Below, piece after piece: positions 1-9,756 of a stretch of DNA of 25,557 nucleotides. A program made the translations under genes and the position numbers. The first letter of the stretch is position 1. Each line of letters starts with the position of its first letter. The notes under the pieces are model-generated. The model ran no database searches. It saw nothing but the letters and a program-made list of their open reading frames with translations, and was not told the origin of the DNA. Source of the DNA: Apostichopus californicus (taxonomy: Eukaryota > Echinodermata > Holothuroidea > Aspidochirotida > Stichopodidae); the NCBI GenBank assembly GCA_020650975.1, contig JAIPMN010001566.1:1-25557 (forward strand), in the 5' to 3' direction.

Positions 1-268
1 ATATATGTTTATATATGTATATATATATAGGGTGAGGGAGGTTGGGGCAGTTAACTATTGCTTTATGATGATGTTTACACTGAAACAATTTAATAAAGCT
101 TAATTATATTATTCTGCAAACAGATGATATCTATCCTACACAAAACTTTACCTCAAAGCACTCTGTATGACCTTATCATATTTGAATAAATAATAAAAAG
201 TGCTGAAATTGAAATCCACAAGCCCTGCAAGATTGATGGGGTCATATTGATCTAATTTATCACTGTAG

Positions 269-435
269 GTTGCTTGCCCTACAATTTTTGGATAATGATT
301 TCTCTGTCAGCACCTCTTTTGTTCAACCGTTATCTCTGCTGTGTATGTCTATTCAGTCAATTTCTTGCTCTAATATCTATGAGACATGGCAGGCCCTTTG
401 TGTTTTATTAGATGCCTCTTTCTATTCAGCAGCAG
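269..435 (+). CDS. candidate internal exon of an unidentified gene
   Basis: The block is 167 bp and open throughout in one frame. It follows an acceptor ending CACTGTAG, with a branch-like TCTAAT upstream, and ends at a near-consensus donor, CAG|GTAAGG. It would start with the last base of a split codon and end after the first base of the next, so adjoining exons must match these phases. The 55-residue reading begins LALQFLDNDFSVSTSFVQ and includes YETWQALCVLLDASFYSAA. It is leucine- and serine-rich with bulky hydrophobics spaced as in alpha-helical repeat proteins. I do not recognise the family. If real, the gene runs left to right, starts outside the window and converges on MEX3. The strong donor and the natural-looking peptide argue for it; the lack of a confirmed neighbouring exon argues against. 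Confidence 0.4.
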
Positions 436-516
436 GTAAGGCTGTTAAAGTTCATTTTGAGGGCATATTTACTCATCTTGTGTTTTGAGGAAATGAGAAA
501 AATATTAGGAGGTATG

Positions 517-913
517 CAGTGGCGGAGCTAGGGGTATTGGTCAGGGGGGGGGGGCGAGAATGGTCTGTAGGAGTGCTTTCGACACTATCTAAGCGGAGCG
601 CCACCATTGGTTGGCGCGGAGCGTACAGAAGTTTTTTGAGTAAAGATACACTCTAGATCGTCGGAAATGACCCTTTCCGGGCCTTGCTTATTTGCAGATA
701 AACGAAGAATAAATAGGTGTCATCGCCATTTTGTCAGAAAATTACACCAAAAAAATGTGACTAATGTCAATAGGTAGATGAGAGCGCAATAAAAAAGTCA
801 ATAATCGCGAATAAGTAAAAAGTGGTAAAAAGCTGAAAAGGGCGCCAGCAGTCCATTTGAGTCCGTCAGGGGGGGCATCCACCCCCCCCCCCCCCGCCTG
901 TATGGACGCTATG
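517..913. repeat. probable dispersed repeat with G and C homopolymers near its ends
   Basis: The segment opens with GCAGTGGCGGAGCTAGG, followed by an 11-G run (544-554). It closes with a 7-G run, a 14-C run (882-895) and CGCCTGTATGGACGCTATG. It is richer in GC and CpG at both ends than its surroundings and codes for nothing convincing. This layout is common in non-autonomous repeats of marine invertebrates. No clear terminal inverted repeat or target duplication was found, so class and exact borders are uncertain. Confidence 0.4.
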
Positions 914-1636
914 AGAGCAATGCATGCAGAATACAACTAGGCATAAAAACAATTTGGGGGGGGATTTTCTCCCATTTTTGCTTCATGTTGACAATCTATA
1001 CTTCTGAACATTTCTAAGTGTTTTACTATTCTTCAACAAATTCACATCATTCCTGTCAGAATCGCTGAGTGTTACTAGTAGTGGATTGGTCCATACCAAA
1101 GAAGTGGTGCAGGAAGCATCAAAAAGGTGGTGGTGGAGGGAGGAGGGGGGGGGGTTGGGGTGGGCATGCAGAAAGCCTGCAGGGGGTTTGTTGAGTTGCT
1201 TTGATGAGTGAACAAGTTATTTTCAAGTGTTAATATGCAATGAAATCAATTTTAAAAATGGTCACTTATTTTCAAAAGTAGAGGAATTATAAGGTATCCC
1301 AATCTGAATGGGTGAGGGAGCCAAAGTTCTGTAGTGTTAAAATTGCCACATTTGGTGTCCCTGTGCATGCCTGGGAATATTGTTGTGACAACATGTACAC
1401 AATTCATCTGCTTGAAGACATTAAAGCTATATCCAGTTCTTCAGTTTATCTGAGAAAGATCTGAAGTGGTTATCCTTTTTTTAAGATTGAACTAATTGGT
1501 TTGTGGAGTAAACATTTGGGTCCATTGAAAGGTCAGTTATTCCAGGCTGTTATTTGTAGTGGTAGTGAACTTTCAGATGATTGGTTAAAGTTCTGAAAGT
1601 CTGTACATCAACCTTCTTCTTTTCCACAATTTCAAG
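914..1636. other. non-coding stretch, G-rich tract
   Basis: No gene is seen. The main feature is a G-rich tract at about 1123-1165 with repeated GGT and GGA units and a run of ten G (1145-1154). It could form a G-quadruplex on the plus strand. A shorter run of eight G lies at 956-963. Confidence 0.5.
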
Positions 1637-1686
1637 GGTTGTTCAATCATTTGTTCACAAGGCTGTTAGCTTTTATCTTTGCCCCT
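1637..1686 (+). CDS. weak candidate small exon
   Basis: A pyrimidine-rich tract (CTTCTTCTTTTCC) leads to an acceptor ending TTTCAAG, and the block ends at CCT|GTGAGT. Its open frame starts by completing a split glycine codon, which is the phase left by the candidate exon at 269-435. It reads LFNHLFTRLLAFIFAP and ends at a whole codon. The block is only 50 bp and the acceptor is AAG rather than CAG, so this could easily be chance. No family is recognised. Confidence 0.15.
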
Positions 1687-1965
1687 GTGAGTAATGTCAA
1701 TATTCACTGTTGGTTGTTTTCAACGAAGAACAAAGACCAGTTTCCGGGATTTTGTTACCCGATACCACAATCTGTTATAAGCTGTCTGCGACAAAGGCAC
1801 TTTCCAGCTAGCGTAGTGTTCATCTATTTACAATGCCAGATAAAAGCTGTAGTATTTTGGTGCACTTGAACAGCCTACGCAGATTGTGAATACAGACAAC
1901 GAACAGCATCAAAGAATTGGCTAACATTTTATTCCTGCCTTGCTTTGTACCTCATTGGTCCCTAG

Positions 1966-2098
1966 TTATCTTTGGCAAACAAGATACGCTTGCACAGAGC
2001 ATGCACAGAGCTTCAATGCACAAAGAGGGGAGATTACTTCATGCAGCATAGGTCATACCTTGTGGATGCAATGGAATCATATCTATTTCGAGATCTAG
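1966..2098 (+). CDS. weak candidate exon containing a duplicated segment
   Basis: The block follows a pyrimidine-rich acceptor ending GGTCCCTAG and is open from its first base, matching the phase at the end of the 1637-1686 candidate. It reads LSLANKIRLHRACTELQCTK and continues through YFMQHRSYLVDAMESYLF. The only nearby donor would be the rare GC type, AG|GCAAGT. Its 3' two-thirds recurs at 2998-3082, so it may be a repeat rather than an exon. No family is recognised. Confidence 0.15.
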
Positions 2099-2102
2099 GC
2101 AA
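2017..2102 (+). repeat. dispersed direct repeat, copy 1
   Basis: This 86-bp segment starts TGCACAAAGAGGGGAGATTA and ends near GAGATCTAGGCAA. It recurs almost unchanged in the same orientation at 2998-3082. The copies differ by a handful of substitutions and one indel, so the duplication is fairly recent or under some constraint. Confidence 0.85.
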
Positions 2103-2112
2103 GTGGGAGGAG

Positions 2113-2160
2113 GGGGGTTGTATTGAAGGGTGTGGGGGTTGTATTGAAGGGTGTGGGGGT
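2113..2160. repeat. 21-bp tandem repeat, about two copies
   Basis: The unit GGGTTGTATTGAAGGGTGTGG is repeated head to tail about twice. It is G-rich on the plus strand and sits directly after the copy 1 segment. Confidence 0.8.
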
Positions 2161-2617
2161 GGGGTTATAAGATACTTCATCTAATGTTGGCTTTAATAGG
2201 AATCCCTCACAAATGGCCATGACTAGTTATTCTCTGTGTATCTTGAAAACAATACATGCTTACACATAAACACATTGGTAGTAGTATATTTATATGTAGA
2301 GATTGTTAGATTCACCACACTGACATTCCTGGGAAACTATACTAGGGGAGTACATGGGCTGGAAGGTGCAAGGCATGGGTGATAATTACCATACCTTTCC
2401 TGTACTTGGCTTACATAGCGAGTAAAGGATCCCTCACCCATCAATGTTGTATCTGTTTATATTTATCAATCACAAGCATGCATACAAAGAAAACAACAAA
2501 TAGACTATAAAACATAAACAACAACAACATCATATCCATAGCTTCTAGATCCAATCCAATGGTACTTTGTGTGCAGGAATCTATCCAAAGGGAGGCAGAG
2601 GCCCTAAACCATAACAG

Positions 2618-2719
2618 TGACATGTTGACTGTTGACATGTTGAACTGGTGACATTTTGAACTGATGACATGTTGAACTGGTGACATGTTGAACTGTATGA
2701 ACTGTTGTGACATACTGAC
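2618..2719. repeat. 16-bp minisatellite
   Basis: The unit TGACATGTTGAACTGG is repeated about four times with small changes, flanked by degenerate copies (for example TGACATACTGACTGG at the right end). It has no coding value. Confidence 0.85.
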
Positions 2720-2925
2720 TGGATCTCTAAAATTGCTCCTTGTTTATCCCCAATTTCTGGTAGTTTTACACCCTTCTCCACCTTTCACCCCCCCCCCTTT
2801 CCCCATCCAACCCCATTTCTGTTAACTCGTTTGATGAAACATTCGGTTGTTTGCAGGAACCATCATCTATGGAATGATAATCCTGAACAGCTCCATGAGA
2901 ACAAGAAAATACCATAATTTTATTC

Positions 2926-3150
2926 ATTATGATAATACACGAAACGGAAAATTGACAAATTTTGCCACAATCAAGTCATTAATACTAATAAAACACATGC
3001 ACAAAGAGGGGAGATTACTTCATGCAGCATAGGTCATACCTTGTGGTTGCATGGAATCATATCCATTTGGAGATCTAGGCAATTATGATAATACACAAAA
3101 CGGAAAATTGACAAATTTTGCCCCAGTCAAGTCATTAATACTAATAAGAC
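2926..3150 (+). repeat. 156-bp tandem duplication containing dispersed repeat copy 2
   Basis: The sequence beginning ATTATGATAATACAC at 2926 begins again at 3082 and matches to about 3150, a period of 156 bp. The unit is a ~66-bp block that carries AAATTGACAAATTTTGCC plus the 86-bp segment also found at 2017-2102. A splice-acceptor-like site (TTTGCAG, ending at 2856) lies just upstream, followed by a frame open to 3032 that starts in the phase left by 269-435. Because that frame runs into the repeat, it is not called as an exon. Confidence 0.8.
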
Positions 3151-3394
3151 AAACTTTTTCAACTAAGGTGCAATTATTTAATTTCTCCATAGCAACAGCT
3201 TTCCTATTTCATTATATATAGCCAAACCCATTACCCCTCCATTATATCCACAAGATTTAAAAGTAACAATCATTGATTGTCAAGCTGTTTAACAAGTTTT
3301 AGTCCTTTCCTCCCCTCCATCTCTGTTCCCCCTACCCTTACCCAAAGTTTGTTCCTTGAACTCTCTCTTTCTATCCCAGCCCTTGCCTTCACAG

Positions 3395-3587
3395 ATCTGT
3401 GATGCTAAGCAGCACTAATGTATGTCTTTTGCTGGCTCAATCAAGAGTGGTTTCCGCTACCAATGAAACAGAAGTGAAAGGAGTCCGATCTAATGAAAAA
3501 GTGGCCTCTTTTGTCCCCATTCTTACAACCGGGAATGAAAGAGAAGGATTTTCTGCTCATGTTTACTTCATCTCCAGGACCCTGTAA
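3395..3587 (+). CDS. weak candidate terminal exon
   Basis: A long pyrimidine-rich stretch from about 3301 ends in a good acceptor, CTTGCCTTCACAG. The frame beginning with the last base of a split codon is open to a TAA at 3585-3587. It reads SVMLSSTNVCLLLAQSRVVS and continues through ATNETEVKGVRSNEKVASF. The peptide looks protein-like but matches no family I know, and no partner exon with the right ending phase was found. Chance is a serious alternative. Confidence 0.15.
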
Positions 3588-5122
3588 AAGTGGTCACAAA
3601 AGATTTACTTGAATGGTAGGCCATAGCTTACTATCCAAACAGAGCTAACAGACAAAACCAGACAAGGGCAGCCTAAAGCTGTTTCAAAGCGTTGAATGGC
3701 CCATTGGGTTGGTTTCAATAGTTCTTTCGTGATTAAACTTTACAATAACAACAACCTTGTGGCAAGAAAAGTTTTAAATCACAGTTTTTCATTCGGTGGT
3801 ATGTATAAGGGTTTAATAACTTATGGAAGTGTATAGATCCTTACATACATGCACCACAATAAAAAGCCACCCTTATGTGTTTATGCCTTAGTTCTTAAGG
3901 TTGTGAGTGAATTTGGTGTAAAAAATTGCATTGAACCATATTTAATGTATTCCAAACGGGATATTGATATCAAAAGAATAATTTAGATGAATATAAATTT
4001 AAGGCTACAGTCTAGTAAAGAATGCGTTCTTAGTTTGGTCTATTAGTCATAAACGTAAAATATCATTTCAAATTATTTGTCTGTGACAGTTGTGACCCTA
4101 CTCTTCCGCTTGGTTATCTCCCTTCCCTTCGTCAATGTCTTGCCCTTCACCATCCCCCCCCCCCCCTTTGGGTTCTATCCCTTTTCAAGCATTTGATCAT
4201 CACTCCAAACTTTATCACTAGCACTTCTCCCTAATGGATCATTCCACTATTTTGTTTTAATCCTCCAATATAGCAAACAGTACACATACATCCATGATCT
4301 TAAGTAAAGGGGAATGAAGAGAACGTAACATTAAATCTATGCTGAAGTGGTTTGCAAGATACAAGCAAACTACTAGTAGACAATTACATGTCAGCATTGC
4401 CCTCAATTTCCCCAAATTTGCTAGAAAATTGAATAACGGTCGCTTCAATTAATAAATTAAAATCCAAATTCAATTCAACCAGACTTGGGAGCATCCCGTA
4501 CATGAACTTAGTAAGAGCTAATAAACCAGGGTGAGAAGGTACAACTTGTTATAATATTGACATAATAGTCACAAAAGCTAACGAGAGGGCTCACAAAGAT
4601 CACTGTGAAGGATCTTCAGTAAAGTAACACTTCTCAAAGCTCAGACAGTAGCCAAATATTAAGTGCTCTGTGGAGACAAAGGTCATTTGATATTAAACAG
4701 ACAGTTTATAATAAACAGCAGTTCTTTTACAATGGTTAAGCGACCACAAATGTGGGAGAAACCTGCAATGGCTTACAACTTACACGACGACGGGTGGCTT
4801 CCAATTCAACATTTTAACTCAAAATTCTATTGCCTCTCTAAGATGGGTGTGGAGTGAGAGAGGTAAGGAGGGGGAGATATCTCACGGTAGTCATAATGCC
4901 CATCAGCAACAGAAAATAAGTTAATTACCTAAAACAAAAAATTCTTTGATGTCAAAGTATTTGCCAGGTTGATGATTAACTGAGGTCGTTTTATCAAGTA
5001 GCCTTGCGCCCAATCATACCGATTACAGACCGAGTAGAAACGAAGTTGTTGGTTTATTAAATTGTTCAACGACATTGGAAACAGAAGTTGATACAATGAT
5101 GTATTTAGATGGCAGCTACACC
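3588..5122. other. intergenic, no gene seen
   Basis: AT-rich sequence with only short open frames and no splice-bounded coding block that I can support. It contains a run of 13 C (4154-4166). Confidence 0.5.
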
Positions 5123-5562
5123 TATGGAAGCTTAAAAGTGCCATCAACATAAGAAAACTGCCCCAATAAGTCAACATTTTCAGTAAATTGTTTAGATAAC
5201 AAGATAATAATATCTTATCAATTATCAGAAAAATGTTGGATTGCTCAAGTTGCGTTGACGAGATACGATAAGTTGTCAACTAAACATTTTGCAGAAAATT
5301 GTTCAAGTACTCAGTTGGAATGAAGTGAACAAATGAACATTTTGCAGAAAAGTGTTGATTTGTCAATTGAACATTTTGCAGAAAATTGTTGAATTGCTCA
5401 ATTAAAGCAACTGATTAATCCAACATTTTTCTGAATTTTTATAAGATATTAACTTGTTATCTAAACAATGTACTGAAAAATGTCAACTTATGGGGCAGTT
5501 TTTATGTTGATGGCACTTGTTGATGGCACTTTGTTGTTGATGGCACTTTTAAGCTTCCATAG
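5123..5562. repeat. foldback element: imperfect inverted repeat with ~130-145 bp arms
   Basis: The left arm at 5123-5250 starts TATGGAAGCTTAAAAGTGCC. Its reverse complement recurs in the right arm at 5417-5562, which ends GGCACTTTTAAGCTTCCATA. Between the matching ends the arms share blocks such as CTGCCCCA(A)TAAGT, ATTGTTTAGATAACAAG and CAGAAAAATGTTGGAT. The right arm holds extra copies of a GTTGATGGCACTT unit. The loop of about 166 bp carries three copies of ACATTTTGCAGAAAA. A transcript would form a long imperfect hairpin. It resembles a foldback transposon or MITE remnant, but I found no target duplication. Confidence 0.75.
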
Positions 5563-5680
5563 ACACCAGTTTGAAATTACAATAAAACATTGACGGCACT
5601 TTGATGGCACTTTGTTGTTGATGGCACTTTTAAGCTTCCATAGACACCAGTTTGAAATTACAATAAAACATTGACGGCCA
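5536..5680 (+). repeat. 81-bp tandem duplication
   Basis: The unit beginning GTTGATGGCACTTTTAAGC at 5536 begins again at 5617 and matches through ACATTGACGGC at about 5679. The first part of unit 1 is also the outer end of the foldback right arm, so the duplication probably arose after the inverted repeat. Confidence 0.85.
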
Positions 5681-6055
5681 GATAACAGAAATGATTCTCC
5701 AAGCATTGCTGTGTGTAAACATCAGTAAATCGCAGGTCAAGTCATTCATTTACATCGCCAAACATTTTTTCAATGCAAAAGGTTTTCTCCACCTTTGGCA
5801 GTGTTTTATGGAAATCGATTAACGTTCCACTATTAAGCTATTCAGAGAATTACAAGTTCTCGATCAGGCCAAACTACCCAGGGCAAAGATCAGGGCGAAG
5901 ACAAAAGTCAATTTTATACTTTGTTATTATCAATAGGCAAGGCTGGGCGACCTTGTGTGGAATATTTGCCATGTTTGAAGGGGTGGCGGAGTAATAATAA
6001 ATAATGCGGAGTAATAATAAATTAATACTGATTAATAAATCAGTATATTTGAGTG

Positions 6056-6120
6056 AGGGGTGGGTGAAGACTTACACCAATTGTTAGGGGTGGGTGAAGA
6101 CAGGGACTTACACCAATTGC
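6056..6120 (+). repeat. short tandem duplication
   Basis: The unit AGGGGTGGGTGAAGAC...TTACACCAATTG occurs twice in a row. The second copy has a 5-base AGGGA insertion. A looser duplication of GCGGAGTAATAATAAAT lies just upstream at about 5985-6022. Confidence 0.8.
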
Positions 6121-6589
6121 TTCATATCAAAAATGAGAGGAAAAGGTGTCTCCCAACCACTATGACACAAAAAGATGATAAAAGAATAGTCACTAAGTTA
6201 ATCAACATTTATTGCTATTAAACCAAACTTTAAAGGGGATTTTGTTGGCATAATCTGAAACTCTCAGGTTAAAAAAGGCATAAGATATGAACACTTTGTG
6301 CAATAATAATGATGTCAACAAAACATGCTTTGTATTTGTCCAAATTCACTCTTGGAAATAATTCTAAACATAAATTATTATCATAACAATCAATAATAAA
6401 GAATTCTTTACAGTGCAAAATCTCAAAATATTTGGAGTAAATTTTGCCCAGTACTGAATAATACATCTTGATATACGCTCTCCTCTGTTATTTATTATTA
6501 TTATAGTAATTGCTACAATAGCCTTCTCAAAAAAATAGACTAAATGTGTAAAGTTTTCTTTTGCTGAATATCTGCAAGATCACCATGAC

Positions 6590-6870
6590 GAAAAAGTTGA
6601 AGAGGTTTTTCTGGCCGAAAGAATCGGGGCCCCCTCCTCTCTCTCCCCCTAGGAGGAAGAGAGGCTCTCCTCACGATTCGCTCGGATCTGCGTGATATGC
6701 AGCCAGTCACAAGGTAGGCTTGATTTAAGGCTATACAAGAGAGGCCAGGCACCTCTGCCCTCTTTACAGCGAATGGAATGTACGATATAGTGGAAAACGA
6801 TAGCTGCTCGTAACAAATTAAAAAAAAACAAAGGCGAGAGAAAGGGCTGGGCGGTCTTATACAAATGATG
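6590..6870. other. GC-rich island without a recognised gene
   Basis: This stretch is clearly richer in G, C and CpG than the DNA around it. It contains GGGGCCCCCTCCTCTCTC, a hairpin-capable CCTCCT...AGGAGG and a donor-like CACAAG|GTAGGC. Short open frames exist on both strands, including a plus-strand ATG at 6585 reading MTKKLKRFFWPKESG, but none runs across the island and none is recognised. It could be a small regulatory element, a decayed repeat or a non-coding exon. Confidence 0.3.
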
Positions 6871-7534
6871 GAGGTCAAACAAACAAAACAAAAATACTTA
6901 AATATTCTTGACCAGGATAGCTTAATTTCATTACATGTGAACCTTACAAGTAACTGACATTTGTGGTATTTTTAACAGGTAGAACAAGGATAAACACAAC
7001 ATTTGTAATGGGAAGGGTAAGGGGGGGGGATAGTGTAATGAAGGCCCTGCGTCCAATATTGCTACAGTGGCACGTATATCACCTCGTTAGACCAAGCACC
7101 GTTTTGCTTTAGTTTTCTATAATAAAAAAAATCTAAATATTACAATGTGACTTTTCAATGTATTTTGGTGGGGTTAAAAATAAAATCTTACTTTTTTTAG
7201 TTTTTTGCTTTCTATTGGGCATGGAAGCATTGGCTTAAAAACATTTCTTGGAATTTCCATATAGAATACTCTTGATGAGGATAAATGCTAAACAAATACA
7301 TTTATTTCAGTAAAAAATAACCTTTGAAAATAATTATTTCCCCCAAAAAATATGACTGGAAAACTGTCCAGTTTTTTAACTCTGTAAAACAACTAATTGC
7401 AAATAAACTTCAGACGCAAAGCCTCTAAACCTTTTTTTCCTTTAAATTTGATTAGATCTGTAAAAATTTGGGAATAAATGGATTACTTTGGGTGTTGATA
7501 AATTGCAATCATATCTTTTTTAACAATTAAAAAC

Positions 7535-7597
7535 AAGCAAGGCATTGCCACGTTTCGGCTCTCATCATTTCATCTTCTTATATAAGAGATCTCTTAT
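7535..7597 (-). other. hammerhead-ribozyme-like / Penelope-like element end motif
   Basis: Read on the minus strand, this gives AATGATGAGAGCCGAAACG followed by TGGCAATGCC. The order of a TGATGA box, a short helix-sized spacer, GAAAC and a small hairpin (GGC...GCC) is that of minimal hammerhead ribozymes, which occur at the ends of Penelope-like retroelements. The first base of the catalytic box is A instead of the usual C, so activity is doubtful. Next to it lies a perfect 16-bp palindrome (ATAAGAGATCTCTTAT, 7582-7597). No protein-coding part of such an element is visible. Confidence 0.3.
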
Positions 7598-9756
7598 TAT
7601 AAACTCAATTAAGTGCATATCAAGATTAAACAATGTAATGTACAAAATATGAAGAAGTGTTTATTGTTCTCCCTTACGGAGAAAACAGAAAAAGGTCGCA
7701 TAAATCCCAATCTTGAATTTTCACGAAACACACTTGGGAGGGTGCTTAAACAATTTTTCTAGTCTTGAATATTAACAGTTGTGTGAAATGCCATTACACC
7801 TTCACATAAAACGTGTGTTCCATGTTCTATACTAACAAAGTTTCTTTCATAAACTACCATCTCCCCTGCAAATGGACTGCGGGGTGTGATGGAAATCCAT
7901 TTCATTTACTCATTTGTTTTTCACCTCCTCCAGATCTTACAGAAGAGGGGAGGGGCGGCCAAAGGTGCAAAAGTGTCAAACTGTTTATTGTGACAATGGA
8001 AGTTTAGAACATCCAACAAACTGACCATGTCACCTGTAGCTATGTACAACAACAACACTTCTAGTACACTTGATCATGAATTTAATAAGGAGACCTGCTC
8101 AGAGACGATCAGGTGCCGACGAAGAGCAAAGCATGGTTGTTCCTCTTGTCAAAAGAAAAAACGTGCAGCACGTTAACCCTTGCATAGCAATCAACAAGTT
8201 GCAATGCAACAATTTTGAATACTGATTAGTCAGTCTGCCTGCAATAATCTCAGTTTTTAATTTACAAAAGTGATAAAAAAAATCATCATTTTCTTTGAGA
8301 AGTATAAAATAAAAAAAACAATAAGGATATTGACATTTTTTTTTTCTTCTTCATCTTCCTTGCAAACTCTTGGGTCAAAAATAACCTCAATTCAGTAATT
8401 GCAACTAGTACTAAAACAAACGCTATGCCTTCAGACAGAAAAGAAAAATGGTTTTCATCTTTCGATTTGTTGGCCAAACATTCTTTACTAAACTAAAGGA
8501 AAGGAAAAAAAAGAAAGTTGCACTTTTATTTAAAAAACCAAAATGATTTTGAGTAAAATGTAAAAACTAAGAAGAGACAAAAACAAGGTTAATCCTGCTA
8601 CCATCGTGAGCAGTAGAAAAAAGCTTAACATTTTTGCAAAATACTCTGAGAAGAAAGGAAAAATATTGGATTTTGCGGCGTCGACTTTTAATGTCAATCT
8701 ACCAGTTTTTGCACAGTGCAGAGAAAAGTAACGTGAAAGCACCAATTGTCGGCTAAGAATCTTCCTGAAATTCGGCAGCCTGGAGGTGTCCTACAGTAGT
8801 ACCTTAGCTACATCCAAATCCCACACTGAGTGGTACCATCCAATCCCTACACTGAGTGGTACCATCCAATCCCCACACTGAGTGGTACCATCCAAACACC
8901 ACACTGAGTGGTACCATCCAATCCCCACACCGAGTGGTACCATCTTCACATAACGGCTGCACAAACTGAGGGCCCTCCTTGACTTTATGCAGTTTGTTCT
9001 TCCTGTTTGTCTTTGTCTTAAAAATTAGTCAAAATATTGAAAGGAAAAGAAGGAACAAAAATAGAAAAGAAAAATATACTACTAACACTCACACAAAACT
9101 ACAAATGTTGGACTATATTTACTTTTAGTTATGAAAGAAGAAAGGTGAAACTTCAACCTATTGAGCCAACTTCTGAAGATCTTTAAAACCATCTTCTACA
9201 AAACTTTAAAAGATAATAGTGTCATCGTTTTAACAGAGCAAGAGATCGGGCTTATAAAAAAATCAATGTTAGGCAGCAAAAAAAAAAAAAAAAAATGTTA
9301 TACAAGTATTCGGAGCAAGAGCATCTCCCCATATATTGGCATGGCCAGACAGCAAGCAAACCCTTTAAAGTAAAACCCCTTTATGATATCCACAATAACT
9401 CCCCAATTTGACCGTATATAAATGAACCCCCAAAGCTTTTAACACTAACAAACAAATGAAAAGGGTAAAAAAAATACCTCGAAAATGTTTTAACAACCCC
9501 TGCTAAATATTTGTGATGATGAGTACCAACCAGGTGACAGATAGTAGAGTGCCTAATTACGCTCAGCGATTTGCATATCAAAGAAACAAAATGCAAGAAC
9601 ATTAACTAGCAGTCAAGTTTAGGACTAACATCACTGCCAGCAGTGAACAAATTAACCTCAAGGAATGAGCTAACAAAAAACAATTCACCTTTTGAAGGGA
9701 GCACCATGTAATTATCAGATCGAACTGTATTTTAGAGGGTGTGGGATACTACAACA
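7598..9756. other. AT-rich non-coding region downstream of MEX3
   Basis: No coding region is supported. The stretch is rich in A runs on the plus strand, which are T runs in the MEX3 direction. It has further minus-strand AATAAA signals (plus-strand TTTATT at 7660-7665 and 8525-8530), so the MEX3 3' UTR could reach into it. It also holds the five-copy 26-bp minisatellite at 8822-8944 and an A run near 9280-9296. Confidence 0.45.
8822..8944. repeat. 26-bp minisatellite, five copies
   Basis: Five head-to-tail copies of CACACTGAGTGGTACCATCC plus six bases (usually AATCCC). The copies are nearly identical in CTGAGTGGTACCATC and vary mainly in the last six bases. Each carries the 8-bp palindrome TGGTACCA. 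Confidence 0.95.

Noticed and set aside
517-913. tRNA-derived SINE head at GTGGCGGAGCTAGG
   Set aside because: No matching B box or cloverleaf could be found downstream, so it is called only as an unclassified repeat.
4929-5279. 116-codon minus-strand open frame
   Set aside because: It overlaps the left arm of the foldback element and reads as repeat sequence without protein character.
5488-5706. Minus-strand frame with an internally repeated peptide
   Set aside because: The peptide repeat is simply the 81-bp tandem duplication (a multiple of three) read in frame.
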